A stretch of 5,320 bases of DNA, taken from contig JAUJLZ010000158.1 of assembly GCA_030447125.1 (NCBI GenBank), positions 1 through 5,320 on the forward strand. Reading direction: 5' to 3'. The position numbers were made by a program, and so were the translations under genes. This DNA is from Acidimicrobiales bacterium. GTDB taxonomy: Bacteria > Actinomycetota > Acidimicrobiia > Acidimicrobiales > CADCSY01. Under the pieces are notes generated by a model. That model did no database searches and was not told the origin of the DNA. It was given only the letters and a program-made list of their open reading frames with translations. This document shows positions 1-5,266 of this stretch, piece by piece. Each line of letters opens with the position of its first letter. Positions within the stretch are counted from its first letter, which is position 1.

Positions 1-930
1 GGCGAGCTTTCGAAAATAGGCGGCTGCCACGCCACTCAGCTTGAACTCGGGTCGATCGACGGCTTCGACGGGGCGGCGCTCCTCGCCGCCTCTCTGTCCG
101 CACTGGTCCCGGCCGGGCTGTTCCTATGGTGGGGCTTCCGGCCACTGGGGCGACGGGTGGATGCGTGGGCAGCGGCACGAGGCGTCCCCCTCACCGAGCA
201 AACCCGCCCCTTCCTGACCGCCCACCTGCAGCGGGCCCGGCGGTGGCGGACGGTAGGCTTCACGCTCGGGTGGCTCACTCCCTATCTGCTGCTCTGGGTC
301 ACCCGCAGCGCCTACGACCAGCCCGAGGTGAACCCGTTGGCCGTCACGGCAGGCGGCTACCTCGTCGGTGCGCTGGGCGCCGAGCTGTGGGCGACCCGCC
401 GCAGCCGACCCTCAGGAGCGGCGGTGATCGCCTCCCGCGATCTGGACTGCTACGTGCCGGCGCGGGTGATGATCTGGGTGCGCGGGGCCGCGGCTGCGGC
501 GGCGGTCCTCGCGGTGGTCAACTTCGCCGTTCCCGGCAAGGTGGCCGGGAACACCGCACCTGAACCCTTGCTGCTAGCTCGCACCGTGCTGGTGGCCCTG
601 GTCCTGGTCGTGGCGGCCGAGGTCCTCCCCCGCCTGGCCATCCGGCGCCGGCAGCCGTTCGTGTCGGCAGAGCTCCTCAGGGCCGACGACGCCGTGCGCT
701 CGTGGTCGGCCCATGCCATGACGGGCGTCCTTCTGGCGCTCCTCCTGCTGACGGTCGCCGGCCAGCTCTTCAGCTTGGGCAGGGTCATGGAGCCCACGGT
801 CACCCGGTGGACCTTCTACCTCCTCAGCCTGGCGATCGTCGCCGTGGCCATCGGCGCCTTCCAGCACCTCAGTGACTACTGCTGGCGCTGGCAGGTTCGC
901 CGCGGTGAGCTCGAGGAGGTCGCCCCGTGA
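1..930 (+). CDS. Multi-pass integral membrane protein, 5' end outside window
   Basis: The frame is open from base 1 to the TGA at 928-930, giving at least 309 residues. No ATG, GTG or TTG occurs in frame before the GTG at 157. A likely membrane helix lies upstream of that GTG (about codons 23-45, with the run LFLWWGF), so the true start is probably left of the window and 157 is internal. Counting from base 1, further hydrophobic segments lie near codons 84-101, 111-128, 157-177, 190-210, 238-258 and 269-290, about seven in all, with Arg-rich loops (RRSR, RRRQ) between them. No transporter or enzyme motif is visible. I recognise only the context: actinobacterial membrane proteins of this sort are often encoded beside YtrA-type GntR regulators. 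The stop overlaps the next start as GTGA, so the two genes are almost certainly translationally coupled. Function is unknown; a role in envelope stress or drug response is only a guess from the regulator. Confidence 0.8.
   Translation, partial: GELSKIGGCHATQLELGSIDGFDGAALLAASLSALVPAGLFLWWGFRPLGRRVDAWAAARGVPLTEQTRPFLTAHLQRARRWRTVGFTLGWLTPYLLLWVTRSAYDQPEVNPLAVTAGGYLVGALGAELWATRRSRPSGAAVIASRDLDCYVPARVMIWVRGAAAAAAVLAVVNFAVPGKVAGNTAPEPLLLARTVLVALVLVVAAEVLPRLAIRRRQPFVSAELLRADDAVRSWSAHAMTGVLLALLLLTVAGQLFSLGRVMEPTVTRWTFYLLSLAIVAVAIGAFQHLSDYCWRWQVRRGELEEVAP
913..919 (+). promoter_or_regulatory. Shine-Dalgarno for the GntR gene
   Basis: GAGGAGG lies seven bases before the GTG at 927, inside the end of the upstream membrane gene. 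It fixes the regulator's start at 927 and supports coupled translation of the overlapping pair. Confidence 0.8.
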
Positions 931-1313
931 TCCTCCGCATCGACCCCGACTCGCCCGTCCCGCCCTACGAGCAGCTGCGCGAGCAGGTCGTCACCATGAT
1001 GGCCACTGGCCGGCTCTCCGAAGGGACCCGCCTGCCACCGATCCGGCAGCTGGCCGCAGACCTCAACCTCGCCCCTGGCACCGTCGCCCGCACCTACCGG
1101 GAGCTCGAGGGCAACGGCCTCGTGGTTTCTCGCGGCCGGCACGGCACCTTCGTCCGGGCCATCGACGCCGCCACGGTCCCCGCCGACGCCGATGCCGGCT
1201 TGGCCGACGCCGCCCGAACCTTTGCCGTGCGCGCCCACCAACTCGGTGCCGACCCGGGGACCGCCCTGGATCACGCCAGGAAGGCCCTCGGGGAGCTGGC
1301 CACCGCGCGGTAG
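927..1313 (+). CDS. GntR-family transcriptional regulator, YtrA type
   Basis: This is a 128-residue DNA-binding repressor. It starts with the family hallmark PVPPYEQLREQV (residues 10-21). The winged helix-turn-helix follows: GTRLPPIRQLAADLNLAP (33-50), then the recognition helix GTVARTYRELEGNGLV (51-66) and the wing SRGRHGTFV (68-76). Only about 50 residues follow, helical and without a ligand-binding FCD, UTRA or aminotransferase domain. Its short length is typical of the YtrA subfamily, whose members usually repress their own operon together with linked membrane or ABC-transport genes. Here the partner is the membrane protein whose stop overlaps this GTG start by four bases. An optimal GAGGAGG precedes the start. 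The operator would be expected at the operon promoter, which is outside the window. The family call is firm; effector and regulon are unknown. Confidence 0.93.
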   Translation: MILRIDPDSPVPPYEQLREQVVTMMATGRLSEGTRLPPIRQLAADLNLAPGTVARTYRELEGNGLVVSRGRHGTFVRAIDAATVPADADAGLADAARTFAVRAHQLGADPGTALDHARKALGELATAR

Positions 1314-1568
1314 GGCGCTCCGCAGCACCGGACCGGGTTGCCAGATCGGGAAGCGGGGTGCGGATCTACGGCGTACAAGGGGCCCACGACGACAACGCGG
1401 GCGTCGCGGGACGATCTGGCCCCGCTCGATCAGGCGCTTCCTCCACGAAGCCACCCACTCCGTGGCGGCCTCCTCCCCGCCCGTCCTCACCCCGGGGCAG
1501 CGCTCGTTCTCTTGGAGCGGTCCGTCGAGCTACCAGGCAGCTCGGCCGCGCAGATGGGGCCGCGGACG
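1314..1568. other. Interval with no supported gene
   Basis: This is the gap between the end of the GntR operon and the leftward-reading remnants, so transcription converges here. No clear terminator hairpin with a T-run was found. On the minus strand a frame is open from about 1515 into the GntR antisense. Its stretch EEAATEWVASWRKRLIERG, near 1415-1475, has a protein-like composition but no ribosome binding site or recognisable family. It is most likely a fragment or chance. Confidence 0.5.
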
Positions 1569-1976
1569 CTAGCGATCATGCATCGGTTGGTCCCTGAGAC
1601 GAGCTCTCGCCAGCTCAGCCTCGACGAGCAGCCTGACGTAGCGGGCGATGGTGACCGTCCATCGCGCAGCCAAACCCCGAAAGTCTCTCCAGGTTGGCTT
1701 GCTCACGACAAGGCGGGCGAACAGCTGGGCCCGCCGCCCCGAGCATGAGAACCCAGGCCGACTGTCTCTCAAGGGAGGCAGATGCGAACGCCCACTGCAG
1801 CGGCGGACCTCTGCCAGCACGAGGTAGCCGGCCGCCTCACCGAGCGAACGGTCCCGGCTGAGTGCCCAGGCCTTGAACGCCACCCGATGTTCCCGCCTCC
1901 TTAACCCAGTGGACGGCTTCTTGGCGTTCTCCCTGTTTGCTGAGTCGGTCAGCCGCGATATCCGCTCGGAGAGCAT
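1569..1976 (-). pseudogene. Decayed ORF with two ribbon-helix-helix-like modules
   Basis: This open frame of 135 codons probably is not one intact gene. Residues 1-28 look like an out-of-frame reading of the neighbour. Two stretches look real. The first, about 1800-1886, reads VAFKAWALSRDRSLGEAAGY then LVLAEVRR. The second, about 1596-1718, reads ARLVVSKPTWRDFRGLAARW then TVTIARYVRLLVEAELARAR. The second has the order expected of a ribbon-helix-helix DNA-binding domain: a short strand (ARLVVS), a helix, a turn (TVTI) and a second helix. The first can be aligned to its helices (xFKAWA/DFRGLA; YLVLAEVRR/RLLVEAELAR). The roughly 25 residues between them (RSHLPPLRDSRPGFSCSG) do not look like protein. 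A GTG at 1706 could start a 45-residue product, but has no Shine-Dalgarno. RHH proteins serve as antitoxins, plasmid-copy or partition regulators; no toxin gene is seen beside it. The domain assignment is by eye. Confidence 0.4.
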
Positions 1977-2127
1977 CGTCGAGCACCCGCATCGCCTCTC
2001 GCGCCAGCCGCCGTCGATCCTCTCGGAAGAGCAAGCGGCTGTTCACGAGCTCTACCCACTCCTTGACGGCGGCAGCACGGAGGTCGTCGAGAGGCGGTCG
2101 TGACAGGGAGCTTCGCGCCTCGTCGAC
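1894..2127 (-). pseudogene. Helical segment of unknown family, broken by a frame change
   Basis: Within the same frame as the sigma fragment, a charged helical stretch of about 78 residues runs from LVDEARSSLSRPPLDDL through AAVKEWVELVNSRLLFRED to ALRADIAADRLSKQG and ends near HWVKEAG. Codon use is GC3-rich and the residue pattern is amphipathic, so it looks coding. The frame stays open to 1837, but the sense is lost at about 1885-1895. There a one-base shift continues into the VAFKAWALSRD module of the other frame. A GTG near 2067 (VKEWVELV) is a possible start. The original gene may have joined this helical part and the ribbon-helix-helix-like part in one protein of about 110 residues. AAGGAGG at 1896-1902 would be a strong ribosome binding site, but it lies 12 bases from the next GTG, which is too far to be convincing. 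I do not recognise the family. Confidence 0.35.
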
Positions 2128-2208
2128 CAGCGCCAGAACGTCCTCGGCGCCCGCCGACGGCGGGGCAGCTTCAACCGGGACGTGGTTGCCGCCGTTGCCG
2201 CATAGCGG

Positions 2209-2373
2209 CGCCCGGAACGCACGCAGCATCGTTTCCTGGACCAAGTCTTCGGCGTCACTGGTGCTCCCGGTGAGGGACAGCGCGACCCGCATCAGGACCT
2301 CGACCTCGGGCAGGACGACATCGACGAAGCGTTCCTGAACCTTGCGGTCCCTGCGAGTCCTGTGCCGGGCCAC
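2209..2373 (-). pseudogene. ECF sigma factor fragment, region 2 only
   Basis: The residues VLPEVEVLMRVALSLTGSTS then DAEDLVQETMLRAFRA match sigma-70 region 2.1-2.3 of extracytoplasmic-function sigma factors; DAEDLVQETMLRAFRA is the characteristic core-binding and -10 recognition helix. In intact family members this is followed by the region 2.4 stretch (an F-D-x-x-H-P-R-A-W-L type sequence), a linker and region 4 with its helix-turn-helix, about 160-190 residues in all. Here the match ends abruptly after FRA and an unrelated sequence follows in the same frame. No region 4 is seen in any frame nearby. The open frame extends left to an ATG at 2502, but the first 43 residues look non-coding; the GTG at 2373 (VARHRTRRDRK) is a more plausible start, though without a good Shine-Dalgarno. 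A working sigma factor is unlikely. It is best read as a gene truncated by deletion. Confidence 0.65.
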
Positions 2374-2428
2374 ACGTCCAGGAACCCAATCCGCGAGGCC
2401 GCCATTCCGAGTCACGGCCGGGAACGAT

Positions 2429-2440
2429 GTCTTGCAAGAC
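2429..2440. repeat. 12-base perfect palindrome
   Basis: GTCTTGCAAGAC is its own reverse complement. It lies upstream, in the minus-strand sense, of the best start for the sigma fragment (2373). That position would suit an operator, but flanking bases do not extend the symmetry and no second copy was seen. Confidence 0.4.
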
Positions 2441-2502
2441 GGCGGGTGCTCGGCTGGGAACCGCTGGTGCGCCATGGCGAGAATCCGACATGGACGTGAC
2501 AC

Positions 2503-2529
2503 CGACTCCAGCGAGACAGGTCGGAGTCG
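2503..2529 (-). terminator. Possible terminator hairpin after the GH15 remnant
   Basis: CGACTCC (2503-2509) pairs perfectly with GGAGTCG (2523-2529) around a 13-base loop. On the minus strand it begins about 24 bases after the glycosidase stop at 2553-2555. There is no T-run, so termination is plausible rather than shown. Confidence 0.35.
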
Positions 2530-2552
2530 CCGGGCCGATCAGATCCCGCTGC

Positions 2553-2823
2553 TCATCTCGCCTGCTGGGCGCGCTCGACCTCGGCGATGGCGTTGATGAG
2601 GCCGATGTGGATGAGTGCCTGGGGGAAGTTACCGAGAAGGTCACCCGTCGATTTCCTCGGAGAGCAGGTTGACATCGTTGGCGAAGGCGGTGGTGTCGTC
2701 GAAGCGCTCGCGGGCGGCATCGACGTCCCCGTCCCAGGGCGAGGGCGTGGGCGAGCCAGTAGGAGGCGCTGTTCAGCATCCAGGGGGCTCCCCCGACGAG
2801 CTCGTCGTGCAGCTCGGGCTGGG
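2553..2823 (-). pseudogene. C-terminal remnant of a glycoside hydrolase family 15 protein
   Basis: Three minus-strand frames each hold a piece of one C-terminus. Near 2731-2823: ELHDELVGGAPWMLNSASYW followed by LAHALALG. Near 2644-2727: DVDAARERFDDTTAFANDVN followed by LLSEEID. At 2553-2649: TGDLLGNFPQALIHIGLINA followed by IAEVERAQQAR and a TGA stop. In order these reproduce the end of GH15 glucoamylase/trehalase-like proteins, where a (F/Y)WL-x-DALA helix is followed by a DVGL(L/Y)SEE loop, then TG-x-LGNFPQA-x-(S/T/H)H-x-xLI. The frame changes lie near 2728 (a G-rich run) and near 2645, where the family's D-P-x-T-G is shortened and an in-frame TGA results. Intact members are about 600 residues, with catalytic glutamates upstream. 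No catalytic domain was found between here and 3205, so the gene is both truncated and frameshifted. Enzymatic activity is not expected. Confidence 0.8.
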
Positions 2824-2825
2824 CT

Positions 2826-3205
2826 CACGACGACGCCGACTTCCTCCTGGTCGCACGGCGGGTCTGAAGTGGCGTCGATCCCCGGGACGACACTGCTGTC
2901 GCTGGCTCCGGCCGGGGACGGCCCGGGCCCTCGTCGCCAGGCCGGGCCCAGGGCGGGGGCTGACCGTCGAGCGCCTGGATCCGGCCGGGGAGCTCCGGGA
3001 GCGGCGGGACGGAGCGCCTTTGCCGTCGGGACGGCGCCCGGCCTTCGGACATCGACCGTCGCCACCCGCCATCGTCGCTGCGCTGGCTCCTGGCACGGCC
3101 CGCCCCGCCCTCCTCCTGTCCCTTCGTCATCGTGCGGCTCGATCTCGTGCTCTTGCGAATGGAACCGAGCTTCTCCTCACGGCTACCGGGTGCCGGGACC
3201 CAGGC
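2826..3205. other. Interval with no supported gene; very GC-rich
   Basis: No frame on either strand here shows a recognisable protein. Long open frames cross it on both strands, but they read as low-complexity Arg/Pro/Gly/Ser, as expected from GC-rich sequence. The missing upstream part of the GH15 gene should lie here if it had survived, and it does not. The segment 2920-2948 can fold: GGCCCGG pairs with CCGGGCC across a 15-base loop. Confidence 0.55.
3186..3203 (-). terminator. Weak hairpin just after the methyltransferase stop
   Basis: On the minus strand CTGGGT pairs with ACCCGG (one G-T pair) around a six-base loop, starting three bases after the TGA at 3206-3208. It has no T-run. The position suits a terminator, but the stem is short. 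Confidence 0.28.
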
Positions 3206-4303
3206 TCAGGGAGCCAGCCGGTAGAACCGCCAGAAGTCGTGCTCGATGGGCAGAACGTCGATCCGGCCGAAACCGGCCTGGGTGGCGTAGCTCCGAACCG
3301 TGTCGGGGCGGATGACCGTGCCGGTGCCCGCCGAGTCTTCGTCGAGCATGCCGACCGCGAGGCAGTGCAGCACGCTCCAGCCGTAGTTGAACCGCTCGAT
3401 CTCGTCACCGAGTGCTCCGAACCGTTCGGCGACCCGCTCGTCGGCGATCACGACGCTGCCTCCGTCGACGAGGAGCTCGCGAGCGGTGCGGAGCGCCTCG
3501 ACCGGGTGGTTCATGTCGTGGAGGGCTTCGAAGATGGTGACCAGGTCGTAGCGGCCGGTGAGGGCTGGGTCGCTGGCGTCGTGCACGACGGGCCTGACTC
3601 GATCGGCCAGCCCCTCGGCGGCGACCTTGGCTCGGGCGGCCTCGATCGACGCGGCATCGACGTCGATGGCGTCGACGGACACGTTCGGGTAGGCGCGGGC
3701 GATGGCGACGCTCGACCATCCCGAACCACAGGCGAGGTCAGCGACGCGCGCCGGGGGCTCGGCGCGCAGGCGGGCGTCGACCTCGGGGATCGACGCCAAC
3801 CAGTCGGCGAGCTGGTTGACGAACATCGGGCGGTTGATTGCCTCGATGCCCCCCCGCACGTCGGCGCCGTAGTCCTCGTAGGGCACACCGCCCCCGGTGC
3901 GATAGGCGTGCAGCAGCGCCTCCATCGGTGCGCTCACGCCGATGGCCAGCGTGGCGAGCGGCATGAGGTAGTTGAGGTTCTCCTCCTCGACGAACACGGC
4001 CCGGTGGGCCGCCGGCAGTCGGTAGCGCCGTTCGCCGGGCGCGGCGTCAGGGTCGTCGACGCTGAGGAACCCGGCGACGGCCTGCTGCTCGAGCCACTCG
4101 CGGACGTAGCGCTCGGCGGTGCCGGTACGGGCGGCGAGCTCTGCCGTGGTGGCATCCCCCCCGTCGGCCAGAGCCCGGTAGAAGCCGAGACGACCGCCGA
4201 GGTGCACCGAAGCGATCTCCAGCGTGTCGATCGTCGCTGCGAACAGGCGCTCGACGAGCGCCTGCGTCGTACCAGCAAGCGGTGATGCCGCTACTTCAGT
4301 CAT
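3206..4303 (-). CDS. SAM-dependent methyltransferase with N-terminal winged helix (Rv2258c-like)
   Basis: This is a 365-residue soluble class I methyltransferase. Residues about 20-100 form a winged-helix domain (GRLGFYRALADGG, TAELAARTGTAERYVREWLE, then AVAGFL and a short wing), as in the Rv2258c-like and O-methyltransferase dimerisation fold. The Rossmann domain follows. Motif I is VADLACGSG (187-195), the acidic ribose-binding loop is DAIDVD (211-216), the adenine-side loop is HDASD (241-245), motif IV is YDLVTIFEALHDM (252-264), and the strand GGSVVIADERV is at 281-291. The C-terminal part is highly characteristic of the family: EIERFNYGWSVLHCLAVGM, the TGTVIRPDTVRSYA segment and the final IEHDFWRFYRL. 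All motifs look intact. The ATG at 4303 has AAGGAG seven bases upstream. It is the second gene after a small membrane protein. Substrate is unknown; the family includes small-molecule methyltransferases. I see nothing showing a DNA-binding role for the winged helix. Confidence 0.95.
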   Translation of the reverse strand: MTEVAASPLAGTTQALVERLFAATIDTLEIASVHLGGRLGFYRALADGGDATTAELAARTGTAERYVREWLEQQAVAGFLSVDDPDAAPGERRYRLPAAHRAVFVEEENLNYLMPLATLAIGVSAPMEALLHAYRTGGGVPYEDYGADVRGGIEAINRPMFVNQLADWLASIPEVDARLRAEPPARVADLACGSGWSSVAIARAYPNVSVDAIDVDAASIEAARAKVAAEGLADRVRPVVHDASDPALTGRYDLVTIFEALHDMNHPVEALRTARELLVDGGSVVIADERVAERFGALGDEIERFNYGWSVLHCLAVGMLDEDSAGTGTVIRPDTVRSYATQAGFGRIDVLPIEHDFWRFYRLAP

Positions 4304-4418
4304 TTGGGTTCTCCTTCATGTCTCGCACGATCTCGACAACGGGCATCGAGAGCAACTCATGGTCGCCGGCCCCGACGACGACGGCATCCTCGGGGCTACG
4401 AGGGATCTTTGCCTCCGG
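4296..4418 (-). other. Coding-like out-of-frame tail between membrane gene and methyltransferase
   Basis: A minus-strand frame open from 4418 to the TGA at 4296-4298 encodes 40 residues with a natural composition, including SPEDAVVVGAGDHELLSMPV and VEIVRDMKENPND, and mostly G or C at third positions. Its stop overlaps the methyltransferase start (ATGACTGA), the arrangement expected of an operon neighbour. It has no convincing start: the only in-frame ATGs leave 16 residues or fewer. Its frame differs from the preceding membrane gene by a single base near 4411-4413, just before that gene's TAG. It may be the lost C-terminal tail of that membrane protein, separated by a one-base indel, or a remnant of another gene. 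Confidence 0.4.
4311..4316 (-). promoter_or_regulatory. Shine-Dalgarno for the methyltransferase
   Basis: AAGGAG on the minus strand ends seven bases before the ATG at 4303, which selects that start. Confidence 0.8.
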
Positions 4419-4701
4419 TCAGGAGCGCGGGAAGGGCCAGGAGGGCGCCCACGAGGAAGACCACTGTCGCCTGATGGACGAGCCCCAGGTGCCCGACGGT
4501 GTCGAAGTCGTTGGGACGGTGAGCCGGCAGGGCCACGACCAGAGCGAGCACCGGAGCCGCCACGGGGCAGCCCAGGCCCAGAGCTGCCCTCAGCGCACCC
4601 CAAGCCAGCGCGGCGACGGAAAGACCGGTCGAGGCGATGAACCCCGACAGAACGATGTGAAGGTGCCCCACGTAGTGGAACAGCGAGGGGCGGAACTCCA
4701 C
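4396..4701 (-). CDS. Small histidine-rich three-helix membrane protein
   Basis: The product is 101 residues, with hydrophobic helices at about 11-37, 42-60 and 72-95 and no signal-peptide cleavage motif. Six histidines lie at or next to the helix ends: H9, H13 and H15 in FHYVGHLH, then H61, H71 and H76 in PAHRPNDFDTVGHLGLVH. The motif around FDTVGHLG resembles, from memory, a pattern in uncharacterised actinobacterial membrane proteins; I cannot name a family. The GTG at 4701 is chosen because GGAAGG (4710-4715, minus strand) precedes it by eight bases; the next upstream in-frame stop is at about codon -16. It lies 92 bases upstream of the methyltransferase in the same direction and is probably in its operon. 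The clustered histidines could bind a metal or haem, which is inference only. The TAG at 4396-4398 may be premature, because a coding-like frame continues one base out of register. Confidence 0.65.
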   Translation of the reverse strand: MEFRPSLFHYVGHLHIVLSGFIASTGLSVAALAWGALRAALGLGCPVAAPVLALVVALPAHRPNDFDTVGHLGLVHQATVVFLVGALLALPALLTGGKDPS

Positions 4702-4709
4702 GATCTCGT

Positions 4710-4715
4710 CCTTCC
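4710..4715 (-). promoter_or_regulatory. Shine-Dalgarno for the small membrane protein
   Basis: GGAAGG on the minus strand, eight bases before the GTG at 4701, decides that start over any upstream one. Confidence 0.55.
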
Positions 4716-4729
4716 GACGTTCACCTCGG

Positions 4730-5186
4730 ATGGGCCGATACCGAGCTCAGGAAAAAGCCCGAGTAGTTGCGGATGCGGCGCTTCTCTACGCTGACTTCTC
4801 GCGGGTCAGCGCGACGGCCCCTGGAGGCCATGGGATCGACGTCGAGCGACGAGCGGCTGTGGAAGAGGCACTCGCAGAGGTCCATCAGCTGACCGGCGAG
4901 GAGGCCAAGAGCGCACCTGAGGACGACGCGAGCGCCACCGATGAGAGCCGGAAGCCTGTGTTCCCCGGCTCGTCGACCGGCTGGTGGAGAGCCGGAAGGA
5001 GCACGAGGACGAACGCCCCCACGCGCTTGGGCGTGAGGAGGTCACCTCGTCCCGCCCCCCAAGGTGGACTGGGCCGACGGGAATCGGCCTCGCCTCGTTG
5101 TGCCCGACGAAGACGCCGAGGTGAGGTTGCGCGCTCTGTGTGAGGTCCTCTCCGAGATGACAGGCGGCTTGTGGCGAGGTTCGTGA
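4730..5186 (+). pseudogene. Possible broken coding region with two frame changes
   Basis: Three successive plus-strand frames give protein-like sequence. From the ATG at 4730: MGRYRAQEKARVVADAALLY, later VERRAAVEEALAEVHQLTGE and EAKSAPEDDASATDESRK (to about 4955). Next frame, about 4957-5055: VPRLVDRLVESRKEHEDERP followed by HALGREEV. Third frame, about 5061-5186: KVDWADGNRPRLVVPDEDAE followed by VRLRALCEVLSEM and a TGA at 5184-5186. Each frame is closed upstream by a stop, so the joins must lie near 4945-4960 and 5037-5061; the second coincides with a run of six C at 5055-5060. The pieces are acidic and helical, and together would make about 150 residues. No family is recognised and no Shine-Dalgarno precedes 4730. 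It overlaps the leader of the divergent membrane gene. It may be a decayed gene, a sequencing-indel artefact, or chance in GC-rich DNA. Confidence 0.3.
4746..4763 (-). other. Small stem-loop in the leader of the membrane gene
   Basis: On the minus strand CTCGGG pairs with CCTGAG (one G-T pair) around the loop CTTTTT, about 45 bases before the GTG at 4701. It could be a weak terminator of something upstream or a leader structure. No clear -10/-35 promoter was found here. Confidence 0.25.
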
Positions 5187-5238
5187 CCGATCCGTGACCA
5201 CGGGAGGAAGCTGACGTCATCTCATCCGAGGCCGCAAG

Positions 5239-5256
5239 CCCGTGAGCAGGCACGGG
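5239..5256 (-). terminator. Perfect hairpin downstream of the tRNA-like sequence
   Basis: CCCGTG pairs with CACGGG around a six-base loop. It lies 11 bases beyond the acceptor end of the minus-strand tRNA-like sequence. There is no T-run, as is common in GC-rich actinobacteria. A terminator for the tRNA transcript is the simplest reading. Confidence 0.4.
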
Positions 5257-5266
5257 GAGAACGCTG

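Noticed and set aside
876..1490. Minus-strand open frame of about 204 codons opposite GntR
   Set aside because: Mostly antisense to GntR. Only its first 30 residues look protein-like, without ribosome binding site or homology I can name.
872..1597. Long plus-strand open frame overlapping the GntR gene
   Set aside because: Arg/Pro-rich low-complexity translation in a shifted frame of the GntR gene; no family resemblance.
2920..2948. GGCCCGG/CCGGGCC inverted repeat as a transposon end or terminator
   Set aside because: Seven GC-only base pairs in a very GC-rich stretch are expected by chance, and there is no T-run and no transposase or target duplication nearby.
2615..4285. A 556-codon plus-strand open frame opposite the methyltransferase
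   Set aside because: It is antisense to a gene with all its motifs intact, has no recognisable domain or ribosome binding site, and its composition is what the complement of a GC3-biased gene produces.
4806..5253. Minus-strand open frames over 4806-5253
   Set aside because: Their translations are Ser/Arg/Pro-rich shadows without domains; the plus-strand frames are more protein-like.
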